A program made the translations under genes and the position numbers. From an uncultured Comamonadaceae bacterium (GTDB lineage Bacteria > Pseudomonadota > Gammaproteobacteria > Burkholderiales > Burkholderiaceae), in assembly GCA_946482595.1 (NCBI GenBank), contig CAMLSD010000121.1:1-12505 (forward strand): a stretch of DNA of 12,505 nt, given 5' to 3'. The stretch's first letter is position 1; each line of letters opens with the position of its first letter. A model generated the notes under the pieces. It saw only the letters and a program-made list of their open reading frames with translations, was not told the DNA's origin and searched no databases. Positions 7,110 through 12,505 of this stretch are shown piece after piece.

Positions 7110-9132
7110 ACCAGTCCAGGCTGGCCGGGTTGGCCATGGCCTCACGGTTCACCACCCGTTCGACCGGCTGACCCATCAGCAGCTTCTTGACCGGCAGCTC
7201 CAGCTTCTTGCCCGAGAGCGTGCGCGGAATCTCGCGCACCTGGAACACCTCGCTGGGCACATGGCGTGGCGACAGGGCCGTGCGGATGCCGGCCTTGATG
7301 CGTGCGATGAGCGTGTCATCCAGTGTGCAGCCGTCACGCAGCACCACAAACAGCGGCATCCAGCTTTCGCGGCCCAGGTACTCCAGGTCGACAACCAGGC
7401 TGTCGAGCACGTCCGGCAAGGTCTCGACGGCGCGGTACAGCTCGGCCGTGCCCATGCGGATGCCGTGCCGGTTGATCGTGGCGTCGCTGCGCCCGTAGAT
7501 GATCGCGCCATGGTGGCTGCCGCGCGGCACCAGGCGCAGCCAGTCGCCGTGGCGCCACACCGGCCGTCCGGCCGCATCGCGGTACATGTCGAAATAGCTG
7601 GCCATCAGGCGGCTGCCGTCGTCGTCACCCCACAGACGCAGCGGCATCGACGGCATCGGCCGGGTGCAGACCAGCTCGCCCACCTCGTCGATCAGCGGTT
7701 CGCCGCGGCCCTGCGCATCGGGGTCGCTCCAGGCTTCGACGGCGGCCCCCAGGCAGCGCACCTGCATCTCGCCGCGCACCACCGGCAGGCCCCGATGACC
7801 GGCCAGGAAGGCGCCGGCAAAGTCGGTGCCGCCCGAGATGGCCGTGAGCCAGATGTCGTGCCCGTTGACCCGGGGCAGGTGGTCCCAGACCCACTGATAG
7901 CTCTCGTCAGCGAGCGGTGAGCCGGTCGAGCCGACCGCGCGCAGGCGCGACAGGTCGGCCACGGCCTGGGGCTGCACGCCGGCCTTCAGGCAGCTGGCGT
8001 AGAAGGCCGCACCTGCGCCAAAAAACGTGGCGCCGGCCAATGCGGCAAAACGCCACAGGGTGGTCCAGTCCGGCGCGTCGCGGGGCCCGGCCGGGCTGCC
8101 GTCGAACAGGCAGATCGTCGTGCCGCCGAGCAAGCCGCCAACCTGGCAGTTCCACATGATCCAGCCGGTCGTGCTGTACCAGTGAAAACGGTCGCCCCCC
8201 TGCAGCGTGGGGCCGACGTCGTTGTGCAGCGTGCCCAGCTTGAGCTGCTCGAGGATGATCCCGCCGTGACCATGGACGATGGGCTTGGGCATGCCGGTGG
8301 TGCCGCTGGAATACACGATCCACAGCGGGTGGTCGAAGGGCAGCCATTCGGCCACGAAGGGCACGTCGTCGGCGCTGATCGTCTCCCAGCGGTGGTGCTG
8401 CCGCGATGCGCCCGGCACCACCGGTGGCCGGCCGGGCGCCGGGTCCGCATCGGCCAGGACGGGCACGTCCACGACGTGCGCCACGCTCGGCAGTTGTGCG
8501 AGCAGGTCGTCGACCAGGCTGCGGCGGTCGTGTGCGACGCCGCCGTGGCGGTAGCCGTCGCAGGCCACCAGCACGCGCGGTTCGATCTGCCGGAAGCGGT
8601 CGAGCACGGCCACCGGGCCCATGTCGGGCGAACACACCGACCACACCGCCCCGACACTGACCGTGGCCAGGAAGGCCACCACCGTCTGAGGCGTGTTGGG
8701 CAGGTAGGCGGCCACCCGGTCGCCGGGCTGCACGCCCATGGCGCGCAGATGGTGGGCCACCGACGCCACCTGCCGGCACAGCTCGGGCCAGCTCATCCGG
8801 GCCAGCTCACCCCGCGCGAGCGAGCGTTCGTCGGCCGAAACGATGGCCGGGTGGCCGGCGGTATGGGCCTCGTCGGCATGGCGCATCACCTGCCAGGCAT
8901 AGTTGACGCGCGCCCCCGGAAACCACCGCGCACCGGGCATGCACTCGTCGGCCAGCACGGCGGTGGCGGGGGTGGGTGACTGGATCTCGAAGTAGTCCCA
9001 GATCGAGCGCCAGAACCCCTCGAGGTCGGTGACCGACCAGCGCCACAGGGCCTCGTAGTTGTCGAACTGCAGGCCGTGGCGCTGACCCAGCCAGTGCTCG
9101 TAGCGGTCGATGTGGGGGTCGGGCAGGGCCAT
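7075..9132 (-). CDS. Acetoacetate-CoA ligase (acetoacetyl-CoA synthetase)
   Basis: Adenylate-forming enzyme of 685 residues: acetoacetate + CoA + ATP gives acetoacetyl-CoA + AMP + PPi. It feeds ketone-body or polyhydroxybutyrate-derived acetoacetate into central metabolism. The N-terminal ACS-type region (YEHWLGQRHGLQF, FWRSIWDYFEI, FPGARVNYAW) precedes the P-loop YSSGTTGMPKPIVHG (274-288). The hinge/A8 block YGRSDATINRHGIRMGTAELY spans about 546-566, and the C-terminal catalytic lysine lies in LSGKKLELPVKK (639-650). TLxxGGxRFHWYSTTGWIMWN and the overall length favour acetoacetate-CoA ligase over acetyl-CoA synthetase. An upstream start at 9180 is open, but the ATG at 9132 has GGAG (9139-9142) 6 nt before it. 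A perfect dyad sits just upstream. The gene is unrelated to the sugar operon and converges on the EamA gene. Confidence 0.94.
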   Translation of the reverse strand: MALPDPHIDRYEHWLGQRHGLQFDNYEALWRWSVTDLEGFWRSIWDYFEIQSPTPATAVLADECMPGARWFPGARVNYAWQVMRHADEAHTAGHPAIVSADERSLARGELARMSWPELCRQVASVAHHLRAMGVQPGDRVAAYLPNTPQTVVAFLATVSVGAVWSVCSPDMGPVAVLDRFRQIEPRVLVACDGYRHGGVAHDRRSLVDDLLAQLPSVAHVVDVPVLADADPAPGRPPVVPGASRQHHRWETISADDVPFVAEWLPFDHPLWIVYSSGTTGMPKPIVHGHGGIILEQLKLGTLHNDVGPTLQGGDRFHWYSTTGWIMWNCQVGGLLGGTTICLFDGSPAGPRDAPDWTTLWRFAALAGATFFGAGAAFYASCLKAGVQPQAVADLSRLRAVGSTGSPLADESYQWVWDHLPRVNGHDIWLTAISGGTDFAGAFLAGHRGLPVVRGEMQVRCLGAAVEAWSDPDAQGRGEPLIDEVGELVCTRPMPSMPLRLWGDDDGSRLMASYFDMYRDAAGRPVWRHGDWLRLVPRGSHHGAIIYGRSDATINRHGIRMGTAELYRAVETLPDVLDSLVVDLEYLGRESWMPLFVVLRDGCTLDDTLIARIKAGIRTALSPRHVPSEVFQVREIPRTLSGKKLELPVKKLLMGQPVERVVNREAMANPASLDWFIDLARQRAGG

Positions 9133-9145
9133 GGGCGTCTCCGTC

Positions 9146-9171
9146 GATATGCTTTTGATCTGAAGCATATC
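9146..9171. promoter_or_regulatory. Perfect 9+9 bp dyad upstream of the acetoacetate-CoA ligase gene
   Basis: GATATGCTT (9146-9154) and AAGCATATC (9163-9171) are exact reverse complements around an 8 bp spacer whose centre is GATC. The dyad is AT-rich in a GC-rich neighbourhood and lies 13-39 nt upstream of the ATG at 9132, just before the Shine-Dalgarno. No T-run follows on either strand, so an operator or leader hairpin is more likely than a terminator. The binding protein is unknown. Confidence 0.65.
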
Positions 9172-9194
9172 CCCGCACACCGGCCGCTGGGGAT
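9169..9194. repeat. Second inverted repeat overlapping the dyad
   Basis: ATCCCC (9169-9174) and GGGGAT (9189-9194) form a 6 bp stem with a 14 nt loop. Its left arm shares three bases (9169-9171) with the right arm of the dyad at 9146-9171, so both hairpins could not form fully in the same RNA. It may simply be chance in GC-rich sequence. Confidence 0.3.
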
Positions 9195-9201
9195 CGGGGC
9201 C

Positions 9202-11043
9202 TCAGGTGGGCCGGGTGGCCGACGGGTCGATGTCGATATGGCGCCACAGATCCAGCATGAACGGGTGCCGGCGGTATCCGACCACCCGGGGGTGCCACAG
9301 GTCGGTCGCGATGCGGTGCGTGTGGGCCTTGTAAGGCATGTAGGCGGTCAGCAGCCGGATCGCCTGTTCGATCGCGGCCAGCCGCTCCGGCCCGTCGGGC
9401 AGGCTGCGTTGGGCCTGGTAGATCCGGTCGTAGTCGGGCAGCTCGAACCGGGCCAGGTTGGCCTGCCCCTTGTTGGGGCCGTAGGCGAGCGCCAGGAAGT
9501 AGTCGGCATCGGGTTCGCTGGCGGTGAAACCCACACCCCACATCATCAGGGCGCCGGCGCGGGCCCGCTTGAGCTGCTCCGGCCACTTGGCGATGCGAAA
9601 CGCCATGCGCACGCCGATCGCACGCATGCTGGCATGCCACAGTTCAGACAGCTGCCGCGCCTGCTGGTCGGCGCCGGTGGCGTATTCCAGCGTCAGCGGC
9701 GAGCCGTCGGGCTGTTCGCGCCAGCCGTCGCCGTCGCGGTCGACATATCCGTACAGGTCCAGCAGCGCGCGGGCGCGCGCCGGGTCGTGATCGCCCATCT
9801 CGGTGCGCAGTGCCGCATCGTGGCCGAAGGTGCCCGGTGCCACGAGCGACTGCGCCTGCACCGCCTGCTGGCGGCGCACCAGCCGCACTTCCTGGGGCAC
9901 GTCCAGCGCCAGTGCGATCGCGCGGCGCAGCGCGACCTTGTGCGGCTCCAGCCCGCCGACGACCGGATGGGTCATGTTGAAGAAGGTCAGCGTCACGTCG
10001 GACGACAGGCTGCGCTCCATGCCGATGCCGCGACGCGCCAGGTGCGGCGCCAGCGCACCACCGGGCACCGCGACGTCGGCGAACTCGAACGGCATGCGCT
10101 CCAGCACGTCCTGCTCCTCGTTCAGGAAGGCAAGCCAGCGTGGTTGCGACTCCTCGATGATGCTCACCTCGACCCGGTCGACCATCGGCAGGCGCCGCCC
10201 CTTCAGACGGCGCAGCAAGGCCTGACCGCGCGCGTCGTCGGGTGCGGGTGCGGCGTCGTAGTGTTCTTCGCGGTAGCCGGGGTGGCGCTCGAGCACGATC
10301 AGGGAAGAACGTCGCCACTGCACCAGCCGGAAAGCGCCGGTGCCGACCGGGTGGGCCATGATGCGGTCGCCGTAGTGCTCGACCACCTCCCGCGCGACCG
10401 CGCCGGTGGTCGACGGCGAGGCGAGCAGGTAGGGCAGGCGTGGCTGCGGGGTCGCGACGCGGATGTGCAGCGTGTGGCGGTCAATTGCCTGCAGGCCTTC
10501 GACGGGGCGGTCGTAGTCGTAGGGCTGACCGTCCTTCAGTGCCCGGGCGCGCTTTTCCGCCAGACCGAGGATGCCGAGGTTCTCCAGCGCATAGAGGCTG
10601 GGGCTGCGCCAGCGCGGGTCGAAGTGGCGCTGGATCGAATAGACGTAGTCGTGTGCCGTCAGCTCGCGGGGGCGCCCGCCGAACGCCGGGTCGTCCGAAA
10701 ACAGGATGCCGGGACGCAGCCGGAAGACGAAGGTGCGTCCGCCATCGAGCAGCTCGGGCAGTGCCCGTGCGGTGTTGGGGCGCAGGCGCGCCGGGTGCGC
10801 AAGCGGGTCGTAGCACAGCAGCGCATCGAAGATGTTGGCCGCGATCGTGCTGGAGTAGAGGTCGGAGATCTGCGCCGGATCAAAACCGGTTTCCGCGGCG
10901 TTCAGCGCGAGGCGCAGCACCTTGGGGGCGGATGTGGCCGCGCCCTGGTCGGCCTGGGTGCTGCCCGATGCCGGCGCAGCCCCGAACGAGCCTGGCAGTG
11001 CCCCGGTGAGCGCCAGTGCCCGCAGGAACTCAGCGCGTCGCAC
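9202..11043 (-). CDS. Extracellular solute-binding protein family 5 (OppA/DppA-like), orphan
   Basis: Predicted exported substrate-binding protein of 613 residues, somewhat longer than typical 500-560 residue family members. The N-terminus VRRAEFLRALALTGALPG has a paired arginine before a hydrophobic stretch and looks Tat-like, with a possible cleavage near residues 22-26; there is no lipobox cysteine. Family-5 blocks include the early GFDPAQISD..NIFDALLCYDP (53-80), HPVGTGAFRL (231-240), HKVALRRAIALALD (368-381) and YGPNKGQAN (521-529). DRDGDGW (435-441) is the acidic turn often seen in this family. The start is a GTG, since the frame has an in-frame stop shortly upstream and no ATG in between. 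It overlaps the DUF2062 gene by 14 bp. No permease or ATPase gene accompanies it in the window. Peptides, nickel or other ligands are all possible. Confidence 0.88.
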   Translation of the reverse strand: MRRAEFLRALALTGALPGSFGAAPASGSTQADQGAATSAPKVLRLALNAAETGFDPAQISDLYSSTIAANIFDALLCYDPLAHPARLRPNTARALPELLDGGRTFVFRLRPGILFSDDPAFGGRPRELTAHDYVYSIQRHFDPRWRSPSLYALENLGILGLAEKRARALKDGQPYDYDRPVEGLQAIDRHTLHIRVATPQPRLPYLLASPSTTGAVAREVVEHYGDRIMAHPVGTGAFRLVQWRRSSLIVLERHPGYREEHYDAAPAPDDARGQALLRRLKGRRLPMVDRVEVSIIEESQPRWLAFLNEEQDVLERMPFEFADVAVPGGALAPHLARRGIGMERSLSSDVTLTFFNMTHPVVGGLEPHKVALRRAIALALDVPQEVRLVRRQQAVQAQSLVAPGTFGHDAALRTEMGDHDPARARALLDLYGYVDRDGDGWREQPDGSPLTLEYATGADQQARQLSELWHASMRAIGVRMAFRIAKWPEQLKRARAGALMMWGVGFTASEPDADYFLALAYGPNKGQANLARFELPDYDRIYQAQRSLPDGPERLAAIEQAIRLLTAYMPYKAHTHRIATDLWHPRVVGYRRHPFMLDLWRHIDIDPSATRPT

Positions 11044-11560
11044 GCCGCGAGCGCCGGTGAAGATGCAGGCTCAGCCGTGCCCGCCACACCAGCTTGACCA
11101 ACACATAACCCACGGCGGCGCCCACCGTGGCGAACAACCCCATGCCCACGATCGCGGGCAGGCCGATGGCCTGCACCCAGGCGACCACACCGGCACCATC
11201 GGCCGGCACCGTGGGCGGCGGGGCCGACACGACGAGGCTGCCCACGTGATAGGCCAGCCACAACCAGCCGCCGACGGTGAGCGGGTTGGTGACGAAGGTG
11301 ATCGCAGCGGCCACCGGGATGTTGGCGCGCCACCACACGCAGTGCACCGTGGCAAACAGGATCTGCGCAAACGGGATCACGAAGGCCCAGAACATGCCCA
11401 CGGCCACACCCCGCGCAACGGTCTCGCCGCGCATGCGCCACAGGGCGGGTGCCATCACATGGGTGGCGATCGGCCGCAGCCAGCGGCTGCGGGCCAGTTC
11501 TTCGCGCCGCGGCAGGCTGTCGTGCAGCCGTCGGGCGAGCAGTTCTTTCATGGAAGGCAT
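11030..11560 (-). CDS. DUF2062 domain membrane protein
   Basis: Small membrane protein of 176 residues with the DUF2062 pattern. ARSRWLRP (23-30) is followed by VARGVAVGMFWAFVIPFAQ (48-66), matching the family's GxxxGxFxxxxPxxxxQ core. ITFVTNPLT (87-95) is the conserved NPLT block before the next membrane segment, and a last hydrophobic stretch (129-158) precedes a very basic tail. The family is widespread in proteobacteria, with no settled function that I know of. The frame is open back to 11701, but the extra 47 residues are unlike the family. ATG 11560 (MPSMKELL) or ATG 11551 is the start; neither has a strong Shine-Dalgarno. The gene overlaps the following solute-binding protein gene by 14 bp, so the two are probably co-translated. 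It is divergent from atpI. Confidence 0.85.
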   Translation of the reverse strand: MPSMKELLARRLHDSLPRREELARSRWLRPIATHVMAPALWRMRGETVARGVAVGMFWAFVIPFAQILFATVHCVWWRANIPVAAAITFVTNPLTVGGWLWLAYHVGSLVVSAPPPTVPADGAGVVAWVQAIGLPAIVGMGLFATVGAAVGYVLVKLVWRARLSLHLHRRSRRATR

Positions 11561-11582
11561 GGCCGCGATCGTCGCACGTTCA

Positions 11583-11617
11583 GGCCGCACACACTGCGAA
11601 ATCCGTGTGGGGCGGCC
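11583..11617. repeat. Imperfect hairpin in the leader of the DUF2062 gene
   Basis: GGCCGC/GCGGCC (6 bp) and CACAC/GTGTG (5 bp) stack into an 11 bp stem with a small asymmetric bulge (A against GG) and a 10 nt loop. It lies 22 nt upstream of the ATG at 11560. No T-run follows in either direction. It may be an RNA leader structure, or only GC-rich chance. Confidence 0.35.
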
Positions 11618-11694
11618 GCATTTCACCCACCCCCGCACGAAGCGTCTGGTGCTGTCAACTCCACGGGCGAGACCGAGCGGGTTGCGGGGCCTGC

Positions 11695-11722
11695 TGGGCA
11701 TGTGGGGGTTTCCACGTATAAT
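11695..11722 (+). promoter_or_regulatory. Sigma70-like promoter of the atp operon
   Basis: The -10 box TATAAT (11717-11722) is a perfect consensus, with TGGGCA (11695-11700; 4 of 6 matches to TTGACA) as -35 across a 16 bp spacer. Transcription would start near 11729, leaving a leader of about 32 nt before atpI. The position and the following sequence fit a housekeeping atp promoter. Confidence 0.7.
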
Positions 11723-11760
11723 CCCGAGGCTTTGCCGAAACCAGCTGTAACTTAACTGTC

Positions 11761-12255
11761 ATGACCGACATACGCGACCATGCAGTTGACTCAGCTGAGG
11801 GCGACGAAGAGGCTTTCAAGCCCCTGACCCGAGAAGAGGCTCAGGCCTTGAGCGCAAGGCATCCGCAGATCTCCCCCTGGCGGATGGTCATGGTGCAAAC
11901 CGTGACGGGGTTCGTGGTGGCCGCCGTGGTGTGGCTGGTCACGGGTCAGGGTGAGGCGGTGGCTTCGGCGCTGTATGGCGCGGCCACTGTGGTGGTGCCG
12001 GGGGCGTTGTTCGTCCGAGGCATGACCAGTCGGCTTTCCAGGGCCAATCCGGGCGCAGCGGTGTTCGGGTTCCTGCTCTGGGAGCTTATGAAGATTGCGG
12101 TGGCGGTCGTCATGCTGGCGGCTGCTGCAAAAGTCGTGCCGAACCTGAGCTGGCCAGCCTTGCTGGTCGCGATGGTCGTGTGCCTGAAGGTGAACTGGCT
12201 GGCCCTGCTCTGGCGGGGTCGGATGAACAACAAAGTCGCTAGCGACAACCGTTGA
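11761..12255 (+). CDS. atpI: ATP synthase subunit I (AtpI)
   Basis: Small inner-membrane protein encoded at the head of atp operons, thought to help assemble the c-ring of F1F0 ATP synthase. It has 164 residues: a hydrophilic, acidic N-terminal tail of about 40 residues, longer than in E. coli AtpI, then four membrane segments (roughly 42-61, 66-86, 99-123, 129-151). GEAVASALYGAATVVVPGALF (64-84) and the WELMK motif (107-111) match the family. No clear Shine-Dalgarno precedes the ATG, but the start is supported by the promoter 38 bp upstream and by the atpB start 12 bp after its stop. The identification rests on both sequence and position. Confidence 0.9.
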   Translation: MTDIRDHAVDSAEGDEEAFKPLTREEAQALSARHPQISPWRMVMVQTVTGFVVAAVVWLVTGQGEAVASALYGAATVVVPGALFVRGMTSRLSRANPGAAVFGFLLWELMKIAVAVVMLAAAAKVVPNLSWPALLVAMVVCLKVNWLALLWRGRMNNKVASDNR

Positions 12256-12267
12256 CGAGAAGAGACG

Positions 12268-12505
12268 ATGGCAGCCGAAGGACATGCTCCGACCGCGGGT
12301 GAGTACATCACCCACCACCTGGGTCACTTCCAGAACCACAAGCCGGCGGGCATCGCCGATTTTTCCGTCATCAACTACGACTCGCTGTTCTGGTCGATCA
12401 GCCTGGGCATCCTGGGCCTGCTGTTCATGGTGTCGGTGGCCCGCAAGATGACCTCCGGCGTGCCGGGGCGCATGCAGGCCGCGGTCGAGTTCCTGGTCGA
12501 GATGG
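12268..12505 (+). CDS. atpB: F0F1 ATP synthase subunit a (AtpB), 5' part only
   Basis: Proton-channel subunit a of the membrane F0 sector. Seventy-nine residues are visible before the window ends, starting MAAEGHAPTAGEYITHHLGH and containing the first membrane helix SLFWSISLGILGLLFMVSVA (about 39-58). The block RKMTSGVPGRMQAAVEFLVEM follows. This N-terminus is strongly typical of betaproteobacterial AtpB. The functional arginine and the channel helices lie beyond the edge. AGAAGAG just upstream of the ATG is a usable ribosome binding site. It lies 12 bp behind atpI, so the rest of the atp operon should continue to the right. Confidence 0.95.
   Translation, partial: MAAEGHAPTAGEYITHHLGHFQNHKPAGIADFSVINYDSLFWSISLGILGLLFMVSVARKMTSGVPGRMQAAVEFLVEM

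Noticed and set aside
10300..10360. Calcium-binding (EF-hand or dockerin) domain suggested by DRDGDGW in the family-5 binding protein
   Set aside because: The DxDGDGW turn is common in family-5 binding proteins, and the rest of an EF-hand helix pattern or a second dockerin repeat is missing. The motif actually lies near 9720-9740, not in a separate domain.
9076..11097. Very long plus-strand frame (673 codons) opposite the family-5 binding protein gene
   Set aside because: It covers almost exactly the antisense of a strong coding gene and shows only V/Q/R/H-rich filler. Length alone is not evidence in DNA this GC-rich.
1..12505. Mobile elements, tRNA/rRNA genes, CRISPR arrays, prophage or defence genes
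   Set aside because: No transposase, integrase, terminal inverted repeats, regularly spaced repeats or structured RNA genes were seen on reading both strands. The gene content is ordinary metabolism, transport and ATP synthase.

Overview
This 12.5 kb window is GC-rich chromosomal DNA, most likely from a betaproteobacterium of the order Burkholderiales (Rubrivivax/Leptothrix/Ideonella-like relatives). The clearest pointer is the right edge, where atpI and the start of atpB have the typical betaproteobacterial F0 subunit a N-terminus. High GC, third-position G/C codon usage and long antisense open frames fit the same picture. The assignment is inference from protein character, not from a database search.

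Left block (1-4930, all on the minus strand): a sugar-uptake and hydrolysis operon. In transcription order it holds a GH1 beta-glucosidase, a periplasmic sugar-binding protein, two CUT1-family permeases (MalF-like then MalG-like, joined by an ATGA overlap) and an ABC ATPase that runs off the window. The binding protein resembles the glucose/mannose (GtsA-type) branch. The enzyme has no signal peptide, so the likely scheme is import of a beta-linked disaccharide or short oligosaccharide, followed by cytoplasmic hydrolysis.

Control region (4931-5116): a divergent intergenic region between the operon and a LacI-family regulator gene on the plus strand. It holds a sigma70-like promoter firing leftward (TTGACA, 17 bp, TCCAAT). 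Immediately downstream is a CG-centred palindrome of the form TGAAAnCGnTTTCA, a textbook LacI/GalR-family operator. The neighbouring regulator therefore probably represses the operon.

Middle block (5117-9201): the lacI-type regulator, a DMT/EamA-family permease about 43 bp behind it, and a convergent acetoacetate-CoA ligase gene whose 3' end overlaps the permease gene by 35 bp. A perfect 9+9 bp dyad lies just upstream of the ligase start and is a candidate operator or leader hairpin.

Right block (9202-12505): an orphan family-5 (oligopeptide/nickel-type) solute-binding protein gene sits 14 bp inside the 3' end of a DUF2062 membrane-protein gene, both on the minus strand. A 200 bp divergent intergenic region with a good sigma70-like promoter separates them from atpI-atpB on the plus strand.

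No RNA genes, insertion sequences, CRISPR arrays, prophage genes or attachment sites were seen. No stretch over 300 bp lacks a gene. I see no strong case for an undescribed system; the most useful leads are the dyad before the ligase gene and the orphan binding-protein/DUF2062 pair.
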